Positions 55,462 to 64,000 of a stretch of 64,000 bases of DNA are shown in pieces. A program made the position numbers and the translations under genes. The notes under the pieces are model-generated. The model ran no database searches. It worked only from the letters and a program-made list of their open reading frames with translations, and was not told the DNA's origin. The DNA is from Viridibacterium curvum (GTDB taxonomy: Bacteria > Pseudomonadota > Gammaproteobacteria > Burkholderiales > Rhodocyclaceae), in contig NZ_BAABLD010000010.1 in the NCBI RefSeq assembly GCF_039544165.1, positions 1-64,000 of the forward strand. Reading direction: 5' to 3'. Position 1 is the first letter of the stretch; the number at the start of each line of letters is the position of its first letter.

Positions 55462-56909
55462 GCAAAGACTCCGTGCAGCCACCAGCCCGCTTTGTCGCGA
55501 AAGATCCACAACCACTCGCCGGCTTCCGACACCGCGACGTAGTAATCGCGGCGCACGTCTTCACCAGCCCCCTGAGCGTGCTCGCACCACCAGCCACTCT
55601 CGATGCGCTCAGGCCCCGCCACACGACGCAGCCTGCCCTTGTAATACAGTCCCTCCTTACGCTCGGCAATCGCACGCGGCTCGGACAGAAGCCAGAATGG
55701 GCGTGGCGGTCCCGTCTGCAGATCAGCCTGCGTCCCCTGTGCAACCACGGCGCTGGCGTGCTCCGGCCGGTGATCTTCGCGCACGGTCAGCCCATGGACA
55801 GCGTCCTTGCCAAGCCGCGCACGCAAACGCTCAACGACGGGGCCCAACGCCTGCGCAGCACTCTGCGCGAACAAACCTGCCGTACTACCGGGCATGACCA
55901 CGGGTGTCTTCGCCTCCAGCACCAACCAGACGACATCGGCCACCAGCGCGCAGCGGTCCAATCGTTCGCGCAGCACACGCTCCATGCGGGCGAGCTCACG
56001 CGTCGGCTCCGCAAACGCGAGCACAAGCCGTGTCGGCGAAATGCCATCCTCATGCAACAGCAGCAGGCTGCACTCACTCACACCCGAGGCGCGCACTGCC
56101 AGCCAGCCCGACAGACTGGCCAACAGCCGGCGTGCCGCGAACATCAGCATGGGCGCGAGCGACACTTTTGCCGGCAGTTCGAGCTTCTGCGTAAAGGTCT
56201 CCGGAAACACGAAAGGCGCGCGCAGATCGGGTACCTCGCCGAGAGCCTGGGCCAGCCAGGTCGGCAACTCCACACCGAAACGTCTTGCGAGGCCTGCACG
56301 TGGCAAGGCGAAGAGCCCTTCCAGATGACTGACGCCGAGCGCAGCGAGCGTGTCGTACCCGGCCTGTGACAAACCAAGCACTCCCACCGGCAAGGGCGCG
56401 AGCGCCTCCTGCAACCGCCCCGCATCGAGGCACACGCCAGACTGCCCTGCACGCGCCAGCCATTGCGCCGCACGCGGCGTCGGTGCCAACGCCATGCGCA
56501 CGTCGAAACCCTGCCCGGTGATTTCCTGCTGCATGCGCTGGCATAACGGGCGCAAACCTCCGAACAAGCGCAGACAGCCGCCGATCTCGACGAGCAGTTC
56601 GTCAGCACCCGCCACATGCACATGCGGCGAAAACCCGCCTGCCCAACAAGCAAGCCCGTGCAGGGTTTCTTGTTCGCGCACCACATCGCGCTCGAACACC
56701 ACCAGGCCCGGCAGCAGCGACAGCGCAGCAGCCAGGCGCATCCCCTGCACAATGCCGCCCTCCTCTGCCTGCAGATTGGCACTCAGCACCCGCTGCTGTG
56801 CGACGCACACGGCTGGCCCGCCAAGCTGTGCAAACACTTCGAGCGGCAGACGATGGCAGTGCAGGCACAGCCACAACGCATGCACGGCAGGCGCAGCACC
56901 GGCACTCAT
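55458..56909 (-). CDS. imuB: ImuB, Y-family polymerase-like scaffold
   Basis: A 483-residue Y-family-like protein without the usual catalytic acidic residues in the palm (DELLVEIGGCLRLFGG replaces the active form). It begins MSAGAAPAVHALWLCLHCHR and ends YYVAVSEAGEWLWIFRDKAGWW-like. It acts as hub linking the sliding clamp, ImuA and DnaE2 in SOS mutagenesis. The ATG overlaps the imuA stop (ATGA at 56906-56909). Confidence 0.95.
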   Translation of the reverse strand: MSAGAAPAVHALWLCLHCHRLPLEVFAQLGGPAVCVAQQRVLSANLQAEEGGIVQGMRLAAALSLLPGLVVFERDVVREQETLHGLACWAGGFSPHVHVAGADELLVEIGGCLRLFGGLRPLCQRMQQEITGQGFDVRMALAPTPRAAQWLARAGQSGVCLDAGRLQEALAPLPVGVLGLSQAGYDTLAALGVSHLEGLFALPRAGLARRFGVELPTWLAQALGEVPDLRAPFVFPETFTQKLELPAKVSLAPMLMFAARRLLASLSGWLAVRASGVSECSLLLLHEDGISPTRLVLAFAEPTRELARMERVLRERLDRCALVADVVWLVLEAKTPVVMPGSTAGLFAQSAAQALGPVVERLRARLGKDAVHGLTVREDHRPEHASAVVAQGTQADLQTGPPRPFWLLSEPRAIAERKEGLYYKGRLRRVAGPERIESGWWCEHAQGAGEDVRRDYYVAVSEAGEWLWIFRDKAGWWLHGVFA

Positions 56910-57649
56910 CGCGGCATCCCGCTGATGACATGCAGCCCCCGTTTGCGCGTATTGCGCGTATCGCGCGCGCCACCCCCTGCCGACGCATCACCGTCCATCC
57001 CCAGCCGCAAGGCTGCACACGCAGGATCAAGCGGCCGTTCAACCTTCAGCAGCAAGGATCGGCCACAGGGCGGACCGCGTCGCTTGAGGATGTCCAGCCG
57101 CAATCCTTCACGGCTCCCGGCAAGCCTCACCCGCAAAGGGGCCGGCGAAGCCGTGCGCGCACTCGCGGTAGGCCTGAACAGGAAGGCCAGACTGCGCCGC
57201 CCCTCCGCCGCAAGCTGCAGGCGCCGCAATACCTTGCCATCCACCTTCTCTGGCAGCCAGGCCAGCACCGCGCCCAGCCCACCACAGGCAAGCAGTTGCT
57301 CCACGCTCCAGGCAATGTCTTCACGCCGCGCCTCGACGAACAACAGTTGCGTCAGCGAAAAGCGCGCCGCCCAGGCCGGCGCCTGCGCGCAGCCGGGCAA
57401 ACCCACCACCGCGACCGGCGCCTCCCGCGCCACCCCCTGCAAAACCGGCAACAACAGGGATAGCTCACCGATACCCGCTGCGTCTGCGAGCAGCTCCGTC
57501 AGCGCCCCGAGCGGCCAGCCCCCACCCGGCAATTCCGCATTGAGCACCGCAAACCCCGAAGTCGCAACATCAGTCGCAGCCAGCCGGTCGCCACGCCAGA
57601 CATCGGGGCGTTGCAGCAGGGAATCCAGTGAGCGCAAGACGGCAGACAT
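56906..57649 (-). CDS. imuA: ImuA, RecA-like SOS mutagenesis protein
   Basis: A 247-residue RecA-like protein of the ImuA/SulA-type group, starting MSAVLRSLDSLLQRPDVWRGD, with LNAELPGGGWPLGALTELL in the first third. It is the first gene of the LexA-controlled cassette and supports ImuB and DnaE2. The ATG at 57649 is preferred to one 30 bases upstream as it starts at the conserved segment and puts the LexA box 67 bases upstream. Confidence 0.92.
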   Translation of the reverse strand: MSAVLRSLDSLLQRPDVWRGDRLAATDVATSGFAVLNAELPGGGWPLGALTELLADAAGIGELSLLLPVLQGVAREAPVAVVGLPGCAQAPAWAARFSLTQLLFVEARREDIAWSVEQLLACGGLGAVLAWLPEKVDGKVLRRLQLAAEGRRSLAFLFRPTASARTASPAPLRVRLAGSREGLRLDILKRRGPPCGRSLLLKVERPLDPACAALRLGMDGDASAGGGARDTRNTRKRGLHVISGMPR

Positions 57650-57715
57650 GGCGGCAATAGCCCGCCGGCCTCTGCACAAGGCAAGGGCCGGTCCGGGAAG
57701 AGCAAAGGCAGAAAG

Positions 57716-57731
57716 CTGTATTTTTATACAG
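57716..57731 (-). promoter_or_regulatory. LexA (SOS) box
   Basis: CTGTATTTTTATACAG, read in either direction as CTGT-N8-ACAG with an AT-only centre, is a perfect match to the LexA operator consensus. It lies 67 bases upstream of imuA, where it should repress the imuA-imuB-dnaE2 operon until DNA damage. Confidence 0.92.
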
Positions 57732-58419
57732 TTATTTGCGAAGCGCCAGTCAACCTGACGCGATGGCCATGCCTAGCTCAAACATGCCGTGACCTAGCAC
57801 AGCACTGAATCTGCCAAATCAGCGATTTACGACACAAACGCAAATGGCACATGTCCACAAGGGCATGTCGGGCGACGTTAACTTGCAATGCAACAAAGGC
57901 GCTCTAGCGTTAATGACAGAGGGTTATCAAACCCCGCCACCCGTAACACCCCGTTGCCGGTGAGCACCCGCAGGGAGAGTCAGAATGCATATCACCGCAA
58001 CCCGGTGGCACTCGGGCGCGCTACGTCATACCCAGCGTGCCGGCTTCGCCACTTCTCCTTCGCCCCACGAGACGCCTGTGGTTCAAAACCCCAGCCGCGT
58101 ATGCCATTATCATTTACCGCCAGGTCATTTAGCCGCCACCGAAGGGCTGGAAAAACATCTGCCGCCTTTCTCGTGCGCGGATGAACGCACCTGCACAACT
58201 GACTGCGGAACGCACTGATGCCCCCTCGCTCGGCAAACCCTCTCGGGAAATACCAGGCCGCTCATTCCAGCGCTGTCGGCTACCAAGGATTTCAGCACTC
58301 CCGGTCGAACAGCTACCGAAACGATATGCCCGTACACCATGGCACGGCTTGGCGATGCGCCATCGTTTGCTTTGTGCCATCCATCCCGCCTATCGCACCA
58401 CCAACAGGGAGTCTTAAAC
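57732..58419. other. Intergenic region between SOS cassette and a secreted-protein gene
   Basis: 688 bases without a gene I can support. A 77-codon plus frame (57985-58218) has GGGAGAG five bases before its ATG and abuts a second frame, but neither product looks like a protein. A GGTTCAAAACC stretch at 58080 recalls a T-loop without any tRNA fold around it. It must hold the promoter for the next gene. Confidence 0.5.
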
Positions 58420-59247
58420 ATGAACCAGCATTTACGCCGGAAATTCATTTTTGCCATCAGCATCATGTTGCTGACATGCATGTCGCCAAGTCACGCCCAA
58501 GACAAAAAAGCAGATGAGAAGACCCCTGCATCTGCATCGAACAAACCACCAACCATTCCAGAGAGTGGCGCAGCGCTGAAGGTGGGAGATACCTTGAAGC
58601 TGCGTGTCGATGCGCCGATTTTTGAACCAGTCAACGCTCCTGCAAAAGCAGGCAGCAGCAAAATGACCGGGCCTGCGCACACAAAATTCCTGATTGACCG
58701 AATTGTTCCGACGGCAGACGGTCAGGACTTCGAAATCTACCTGCACGTCAGATCTGGATGGCTCGTGAACTTCCTGGACGGCGGCAGGGTATTTGGGTCT
58801 TCAAAATCGAAAGAGACACCGGATTCAACACAAAACAACACCGCAGAGGACGTCCAGTACAAACTCATGCAAAGCGAACTCAAGAACTATGGGTATCGCC
58901 GCAGTGGCACAAGCTGGGGGGCGCTCTTCGTGCCGTACAAATATCAGCTGAGCGATCACTCGTTCGCCGCGAATCCTTCAACGCTAGCCTACGTCGGCTA
59001 TTCGGTCGATTGGTTTTCAACGCAAAGGACTTCAATAGTCATCGGTGGCGGGGTCGGTGCCATCACCAACAACACAGGGGACTCCGGGACACGAGCCGTG
59101 TGGTCCATGGCGACCGGCTTCACCTCAACGCTCGGTGCGGAAGACTCGCAGTTCAAGATTGCATACCTGATCGGCTATGACTGGGGCGCGGGCACGGTCA
59201 CTGGCAGAAAGAACAAACCCTGGATCGCCATTTCGATGGGGATATAG
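58420..59247 (+). CDS. Secreted protein with beta-barrel-like C-terminus, unknown
   Basis: A 275-residue protein with signal peptide (FIFAISIMLLTCMSPSHAQ) and a Lys/Ala/Pro-rich segment. The last 90 residues alternate hydrophobic and polar residues in strand-like blocks (YVGYSVDWFSTQRTSIVIGG, AVWSMATGFTSTLG) and end NKPWIAISMGI, as in small outer-membrane barrels. No family is recognised. AGGGAG lies seven bases before the ATG at 58420. Confidence 0.65.
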   Translation: MNQHLRRKFIFAISIMLLTCMSPSHAQDKKADEKTPASASNKPPTIPESGAALKVGDTLKLRVDAPIFEPVNAPAKAGSSKMTGPAHTKFLIDRIVPTADGQDFEIYLHVRSGWLVNFLDGGRVFGSSKSKETPDSTQNNTAEDVQYKLMQSELKNYGYRRSGTSWGALFVPYKYQLSDHSFAANPSTLAYVGYSVDWFSTQRTSIVIGGGVGAITNNTGDSGTRAVWSMATGFTSTLGAEDSQFKIAYLIGYDWGAGTVTGRKNKPWIAISMGI

Positions 59248-59317
59248 CGGCGCTGAAAATCAGTGCTCTCTGACACAAACCCCAGCATGCAGCACAGAGC
59301 CAGCACTCAGCTGGCAA

Positions 59318-59644
59318 TCAACAAACCGTCACTTCCGACAGGATGCCGGACGTGACGGCTTGAATCTGTATGGTGTCGCACAGTCGGGGCTTGTCGCTGC
59401 AGTTACCGTTCACATCTATCATCATCGTGTGCTATCTGCAGAACGTGAATGTTGCAAAAGTACGATCGTTTGGCGGCACCAGAATGCTAGCGAAGTCACA
59501 GACGTCGAGCATTACATTGACACTGCTGCCCTGAAATACTTTGTCGGCCGTAATGGCAACAGCCATCCCGGAAGGTCTGTTTAAAAGAATGACTTTTTCC
59601 ACTCCAATCCGCACAGCGTGAGATATCGTCTGGCTTGCATTGCT
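59318..59644 (-). pseudogene. Decayed fragment of a PL3 pectate lyase
   Basis: On the minus strand the frame ending at 59432 contains ADKVFQGSSVNVMLDVCDF, similar to DDKVFQNNGINATLNVNDF in the intact lyase at 60360-61493. Past its TAG stop, a second segment reads VNGNCSDKPRLCDTIQIQA against VNGNYGDKATLRNIKIKG. Stops, frame changes and a lost segment of about 14 residues (containing the lyase signature GKLSRSCGDC) make it non-functional. The N-terminal half is missing, cut near the start of the gene at 59687. Confidence 0.7.
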
Positions 59645-59686
59645 TAGATCAGAATGCAGATCAGTAAACCTCGCCCAAGGACTCAC

Positions 59687-60163
59687 ATGAGAAAAGTCGC
59701 TCCCGCAATAATTGCCTGCGCCCTGGCATGCGCCAGCACCTTCGCACAGGCACAGAATCAGTACGGAAAATTCGTTTTGTTTACCCCTGTCGGGGTCGAG
59801 GCCCCCGAGCTATCGATGCGCTGGCAGTTCGGTCTGATGCTGAACATCGACCCGGACGGCGTCGAGTCGGTCAGGTTCTCCTGCAACCAGATGCCTGGCT
59901 CGGCGTTCACCGTCAAGATGAGCGACATGCAGCGCAAGAATGGTGGCTTCTATACCGAAGGACCGGTGACGGCGGTATCGAGCAAGAACACGCCCTGGCT
60001 GTACGCCCCCTCCTACATCTTCACAACCTGCAACGCGACGATTCACACCACCTCGAATGGCGAAGTCACGATTTCGGGCCGACTAAGTTACACAGAAGAA
60101 CAGAAGGCCGAGATCCTGCAAAAACTCAAAGCCTCGCACGACAGCAAAGCCAAGAAGCCTTGA
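59687..60163 (+). CDS. Secreted protein, unknown function
   Basis: A 158-residue protein with signal peptide (VAPAIIACALACASTFAQAQ) and a mature part with two Cys (about residues 66 and 110), probably a disulfide, in a beta-rich segment, then a charged C-terminal helix (EEQKAEILQKLKASHDSKAKK). No family is recognised. It begins 42 bases after the PL3 fragment and is followed by a strong terminator. Confidence 0.65.
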   Translation: MRKVAPAIIACALACASTFAQAQNQYGKFVLFTPVGVEAPELSMRWQFGLMLNIDPDGVESVRFSCNQMPGSAFTVKMSDMQRKNGGFYTEGPVTAVSSKNTPWLYAPSYIFTTCNATIHTTSNGEVTISGRLSYTEEQKAEILQKLKASHDSKAKKP

Positions 60164-60285
60164 TACCAACAAGACCAAAGCTTTGATACACGACATGACT
60201 TCGCCAAAGCACTTTGAGAGGCAGTGAACATCACGTTCACGCCTCCACGCGTCAGGCAGCAAAACCTGCTTGTCGCCACAAAACA

Positions 60286-60318
60286 AAAAAGCCCCTGCGT
60301 AAATCGCAGGGGCTTTTT
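60286..60318. terminator. Bidirectional terminator
   Basis: A perfect 14-bp stem (60286-60299 with 60305-60318) with 5-base loop has A and T tracts at its ends. It lies between the secreted-protein gene and the convergent PL3 lyase gene. Confidence 0.93.
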
Positions 60319-60359
60319 ACTTGCCGAACAGTTTGCAAACTGTCCCGGTACTGTGGAGA

Positions 60360-61493
60360 TCAGTAAGCCGTCACATCCGACGGGCTCACGTCACAGTTGG
60401 CAGTGTTCCACTTTTCGCCAACCGTCGAAGAAGAGCCATTACCCTTCTGCACGCCCACGTATTCCACACACACCTTCGGGCTGCCGGATTTGTAACCCTT
60501 GATCTTGATGTTGCGCAGCGTGGCCTTGTCGCCGTAGTTGCCATTCACGCCAATCACGGTCGAGACCTTCTCCATCGTCACGTTGTTGATGTTGAAGAAG
60601 CGCGGGCCGCCATTGCCGGTGCAATCGCCACACGAACGCGAGAGCTTGCCGATCGAGCCCGTGGTGGTGAAGTCGTTGACGTTGAGCGTGGCGTTGATCC
60701 CGTTGTTCTGGAACACCTTGTCATCCGCGTTGGCGGCCGTACCACCCTTGATGTTCATGGTGGTGCCGACCTGACCGTTGCCGATCGAGGCTGCGTCTTC
60801 GCAGACTTCAACCCACTTCACGTTTTCCAGGGTGCAGGTGCCGCCTTGAACGTTGGTGCCCAGACCGCTGCCAAGGCTACCCCAGCCGCAGTGGATACCA
60901 TCCGAACCGCCCCCTGCGGGGATCACAACGTTCTTGACCGTCGCGTTGATGAGGGTCAGCACGGCCGGTTGGGTTTCGCTGCTACCTGCGCAGGAAAGAC
61001 CGATCGACTTACCGCCGCAATCGAGCGTGGTGTTGTGGATCAGCGCGCCGGGTTCGCAAACGTTGACCGGCCCCGTCCAGCCCGGAACTGGCGTCGAGCC
61101 GCTGCTGCTGGTCGATGATGCGACGCTGGAGGAAGCGCTGGAAACACTGGACGAAGACGACGATGCGACGGACGACGACGAGCTGGACTTGCTGGAAGAC
61201 GAAGATGAGGCCACGGAAGACGAGCTGGACGCCGTGCCGCTCGGCACCGAACACTCATTCACACCGCCTGCAGTACGACCGCCAAAGGTCGCTTCGTTAC
61301 ACACAAAGCTCCCCGTCAGCACCTTGTAGAAAAATTTGTCGGCACGGCCGAAAGCCACATTTGTGCTCGTTGCCACCGAGCAGGTCTTGTTTTCGGTACA
61401 AATCGTGACGTAGCCACTGGGGCGGTTGGCGGCAGACGCAGCGCCCATGAACGCCAGGGCAGCAAGGCCCATGGCAAGCTTTGAAAAATGCAT
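60360..61493 (-). CDS. Pectate lyase family 3 with N-terminal module and polyserine linker
   Basis: A 377-residue secreted lyase. Signal peptide (MHFSKLAMGLAALAFMGAASA), an N-terminal Cys-containing module (NVAFGRADKFFYKVLTGSF-like, about 25-90), a serine-rich linker of about 60 residues (about 93-150), then a PL3 beta-helix with DDKVFQNNG, GKLSRSCGDC and VIGVNGNYGDKATLRNIKIK. It cleaves pectate outside the cell. AGGAG seven bases before the ATG at 61493 fixes the start. Such polyserine linkers are known from plant-wall degraders such as Cellvibrio and Saccharophagus. Confidence 0.92.
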   Translation of the reverse strand: MHFSKLAMGLAALAFMGAASAANRPSGYVTICTENKTCSVATSTNVAFGRADKFFYKVLTGSFVCNEATFGGRTAGGVNECSVPSGTASSSSSVASSSSSSKSSSSSSVASSSSSSVSSASSSVASSTSSSGSTPVPGWTGPVNVCEPGALIHNTTLDCGGKSIGLSCAGSSETQPAVLTLINATVKNVVIPAGGGSDGIHCGWGSLGSGLGTNVQGGTCTLENVKWVEVCEDAASIGNGQVGTTMNIKGGTAANADDKVFQNNGINATLNVNDFTTTGSIGKLSRSCGDCTGNGGPRFFNINNVTMEKVSTVIGVNGNYGDKATLRNIKIKGYKSGSPKVCVEYVGVQKGNGSSSTVGEKWNTANCDVSPSDVTAY

Positions 61494-61662
61494 GCGAAGT
61501 CTCCTGGATAAAAGCAATCTGTTTGCTTCTGTTCTCGTTGTGTCGCAGCGTTATGCCCTGCGGCACACCCATACTGCAGGGTCGAATGCTAGGGCAAACG
61601 TCACACAATCTCCAATTCTTTTCATGCTGCACCGCCAAGCAGGAGACAAGCGGAGTGCGCCC

Positions 61663-62079
61663 TCAACGCAGCAGCCGCTGTGCCGGCATGGTGACCGAAG
61701 GCTGCCACCGCACCCACATACCGGGTCGCAAGCGCCAGCCAGACTCCCAGGACTCCCATTGCGGGTCCTGCCAGGCATGGCCCGGCCGGTCGACCAGAAG
61801 GCGCCCCGCGATCCACACAAAACGGCACTGCCGCATGGTCCAGTAGCCCGCCGCCCAGCGGTATCCGGGTTGCGCCAAGGGAACGGTCTCGGCGCGTGGC
61901 GGCGGAGGCTCGCGATCAGCGTAGACGAAACCCAGTTCCCACACCTGGCCGGGGCGAAAAGGTGGCGTCGACGAATTGAAGTCGTCGCAGAAATTGTCGT
62001 CTGCGGCAGCTGCCGCAATGAAACCGCCGAGCGCGATGGCCAGGCAGGTTTCGCGGATGTGTCGGGTCGATAGCGTCAT
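61663..62079 (-). CDS. YXWGXW-repeat-like secreted protein
   Basis: A 138-residue protein with signal peptide (AIALGGFIAAAAA) and Trp-rich repeats such as YRWAAGYWTMRQCRFVWIAG and WRLRPGMWVRWQP, like the YXWGXW family. Function unknown, probably periplasmic or outer-membrane-associated. GAGAG lies seven bases before the ATG at 62079. A longer frame to 62277 overlaps parC and is not coding. Confidence 0.7.
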   Translation of the reverse strand: MTLSTRHIRETCLAIALGGFIAAAAADDNFCDDFNSSTPPFRPGQVWELGFVYADREPPPPRAETVPLAQPGYRWAAGYWTMRQCRFVWIAGRLLVDRPGHAWQDPQWESWESGWRLRPGMWVRWQPSVTMPAQRLLR

Positions 62080-62140
62080 GGGGCCTCTCGCGATGCTCCA
62101 CCGTTTAACGCAGGTGGGCGCACCGCGATGACAGGCCGCA

Positions 62141-64000
62141 TCAGACGCCTGACAGACCGGTCGGTTTGACCTTCGGCGCCAGCGTCTCGCCCTTGCGCGC
62201 ACGCTTGCCACGACAGGCTTCCAGCGCCACGCCCTTGACGACAAACTCGGTCTCCTTGCCGCCACGGCCTGCACCACGTATCAGCACGGCATCGGTCGGC
62301 GGGCAGCACACGGCGGCAAGTGCCTCCTTGTCGTCGAGACCCATGATGACCATGCCACGACCACGCGGCATGACCTTGAGCTCGGCCCGCGGGAAGTACA
62401 GCAGGCGACCATTGCCCGATGCGGCAGCGATCCACTCGCCTTCGCAACGTGCGGGTACCAGCACCGTCTCCTTGTCTTCCATCGTCATGAAGGTCTTGCC
62501 GGCACGATTGCGGCTGACCAGCTCGGCGAGCTGGGCAATGAAGCCATAGCTGCCGGAGTTGGCGAACAGCCAGTAGGTGTCCGGGTTGTCGGAGAGCACC
62601 TGGGCGACACGGGCGCCGCTCTGCAGTTCGATCAGCGTCGTGATGGGCACGCCATCACCACGCCCGCCAGGGAGATCAGACACGCGTACCGAGTAGGCGC
62701 GCCCCTGCGTATCGAGCACCACCAGCGGCCAGGCCGTGCGCGACTCGATGATGGCAAAGGCCGCATCGCCCTGCTTGTAGCTGAGCGTCTGCGGATCAAT
62801 GCCGTGACCCTGACGCGTACGCACCCAGCCATTCTTCGACAGGATGACCGTGACTGGCTCATCAAGCACCGGGGTCTCGACCGCAGCCACGGGCACGGCG
62901 GCCTCGATGAGCGTGCGACGGTCGTCGCCGTATTTCTTCGCGTCCTCGCTGATTTCCTTGAGGATCAACTTCGTCATCGCCGGACGCGATTCGAGCAGTT
63001 CTACGAGGCCGGCGCGTTCGTCGCGCAGCGTCGCGAGATCCTTCTCGATCTGGATGTATTCGAGACGTGCCAACTGGCGCAGGCGGATTTCGAGGATGTC
63101 TTCGGCTTGCGTGTCCGACAGACCGAAGCGCGCCATCAGCTCGGCTTTGGGTTCGTCCGACTCGCGGATCAGCCTGATGATCTCGTCGATGTGCAGCCAG
63201 GCAATCTGGCGGCCCTCGAGGATGTGGATGCGCCGCTCGACCTGATCAAGACGATGCTGCGTACGCCGTTCAACCGTGACGAAGCGATGGCCTATCCATT
63301 CGCACAACAGGTCGCGGATGCCTTTCTGTGCCGGCCGGCCATTGAGGCCGATGACCGTGAAGTTGAGCGGCACCGAGGCTTCCAGGCTGGTGTGCGCGAG
63401 CAGCACGCGCATGAATTCGTCCGGCTCCTGCGTGCGCGTCTTGGGTTCGAAGACGATGCGCACCGGCGCCTTGTCTGACGACTCGTCACGCGCCGTGTCG
63501 AGCATGCCCAACACCAGCGCCTTGGTGTTCTTCTCTTCCTGCGTCACCTCCTTCTTGCCCGCCTTGGGCTGCGGGTTGGTGACCGCTTCGATCTCGGACA
63601 GCACCTTCGCTGCCGACACCCCGTGCGGCAACTCGTCGACGATCACGCGCCAGGCGCCGCGCGCCAGTTGCTCGATGCGCCAGCGTGCGCGCATGCGGAT
63701 CGAGCCGCGGCCCGATTCGTAGGCATCACGCAGCGCACTGTCGGGCGAGATGATCTGCCCGCCACCGGGGAAATCCGGCCCCGGCAGCACGGCACGAATC
63801 TCGTCCAGCGAGGCGTGCGGCTTCTTGATGAGCAGTTGTGCGGCGGCCGCCACTTCGCGCAGGTTGTGCGGCTGGCACTCGGTCGCCATGCCCACAGCGA
63901 TGCCGGATGCGCCATTGAGCAGCAACATGGGCAGGCGTGCCGGGAAGAGCTTGGGCTCTTCGAACGCGCCGTCGTAGTTGGGCACAAAATCGACCGTGCC
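62141..64000 (-). CDS. parC: DNA topoisomerase IV subunit A, 5' truncated
   Basis: The minus-strand frame runs off the right edge; the visible part is 620 codons less stop. GTVDFVPNYDG at the edge, PARLPMLLLNGASGIAVGMAT, and the C-terminal beta-pinwheel repeats match ParC. The active-site Tyr and N-terminus are outside. Topoisomerase IV decatenates daughter chromosomes. The C-terminus with KPTGLSGV is short, as in the ParC rather than GyrA class. Confidence 0.93.
   Translation of the reverse strand, partial: GTVDFVPNYDGAFEEPKLFPARLPMLLLNGASGIAVGMATECQPHNLREVAAAAQLLIKKPHASLDEIRAVLPGPDFPGGGQIISPDSALRDAYESGRGSIRMRARWRIEQLARGAWRVIVDELPHGVSAAKVLSEIEAVTNPQPKAGKKEVTQEEKNTKALVLGMLDTARDESSDKAPVRIVFEPKTRTQEPDEFMRVLLAHTSLEASVPLNFTVIGLNGRPAQKGIRDLLCEWIGHRFVTVERRTQHRLDQVERRIHILEGRQIAWLHIDEIIRLIRESDEPKAELMARFGLSDTQAEDILEIRLRQLARLEYIQIEKDLATLRDERAGLVELLESRPAMTKLILKEISEDAKKYGDDRRTLIEAAVPVAAVETPVLDEPVTVILSKNGWVRTRQGHGIDPQTLSYKQGDAAFAIIESRTAWPLVVLDTQGRAYSVRVSDLPGGRGDGVPITTLIELQSGARVAQVLSDNPDTYWLFANSGSYGFIAQLAELVSRNRAGKTFMTMEDKETVLVPARCEGEWIAAASGNGRLLYFPRAELKVMPRGRGMVIMGLDDKEALAAVCCPPTDAVLIRGAGRGGKETEFVVKGVALEACRGKRARKGETLAPKVKPTGLSGV

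Noticed and set aside
58075..58095. tRNA-like T-loop (GGTTCAAAACC)
   Set aside because: No acceptor, D or anticodon stem can be formed around it on either strand.
57985..58218. 77-codon frame with a fair RBS
   Set aside because: Composition is unlike a protein and no homology features are visible; kept only as a remark on the gap.

Overview
The window is GC-rich, densely coded bacterial chromosome. Gene content and style point to a betaproteobacterium, probably in or near the Rhodocyclales or Burkholderiales: an imuA-imuB-dnaE2 cassette, a lone assimilatory nitrate reductase, a NodT/AcrAB efflux set and dRS3-like palindromes. This placement is an inference. Both window edges cut genes: a giant adhesin on the left and parC on the right.

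Layout. 1-14.0 kb is a Lap-type surface adhesion locus. It holds the 3' part of a repeat-rich RTX adhesin (Calx-beta repeats, von Willebrand A domain, type I secretion signal), a DUF900 alpha/beta hydrolase, the c-di-GMP receptor LapD with degenerate GGDEF and EAL motifs, the periplasmic protease LapG, a TolC/LapE-type outer-membrane channel carrying an extra C-terminal NTF2-like domain, and a periplasmic binding-like protein. 14.1-20.9 kb is an RND efflux operon (adaptor, pump, outer-membrane lipoprotein) divergent from its TetR regulator, with a palindrome whose half-sites match the enterobacterial AcrR operator as I remember it. 21-30 kb carries a polysaccharide deacetylase, Dps, NasA, SlyD, a DUF5329 protein, DgkA, a DUF47-Pit phosphate transporter pair, a methyltransferase and a small lipoprotein.

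30-40 kb holds two ABC importer operons on the minus strand: sulfate (sbp-cysT-cysW-cysA) and peptide-type (binding protein, two permeases, fused double ATPase). Each has a GC-rich hairpin right after the binding-protein gene. 40.5-45.8 kb holds an HD-GYP response regulator, a hybrid histidine kinase, phoU with a likely Pho box array, and rpiA. 45.9-52.1 kb includes a YidB-like protein, a PL1 pectate lyase lipoprotein, rlmN, small hypothetical genes, and a KdgK-KDPG aldolase pair for the end of pectin/uronate catabolism. 52.2-57.8 kb is the SOS mutagenesis cassette behind a perfect LexA box. 58.4-62.1 kb contains orphan secreted proteins, a decayed PL3 pectate lyase fragment, an intact PL3 pectate lyase with a polyserine linker, and a YXWGXW-repeat protein. 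The window ends in parC.

Taken together, the window suggests a surface-attaching, plant-polymer-using bacterium. The Lap system would control attachment through c-di-GMP. Two secreted pectate lyases would feed oligogalacturonides to the KDG kinase and KDPG aldolase. The less ordinary items are the TolC-NTF2 fusion inside the Lap locus, the PL3 pseudogene beside a functional paralogue, a 120-bp near-palindromic element downstream of kdgK, and a 57-codon ORF coupled by ATGA overlaps on both sides. I saw no tRNA, rRNA, CRISPR array, prophage or insertion sequence.
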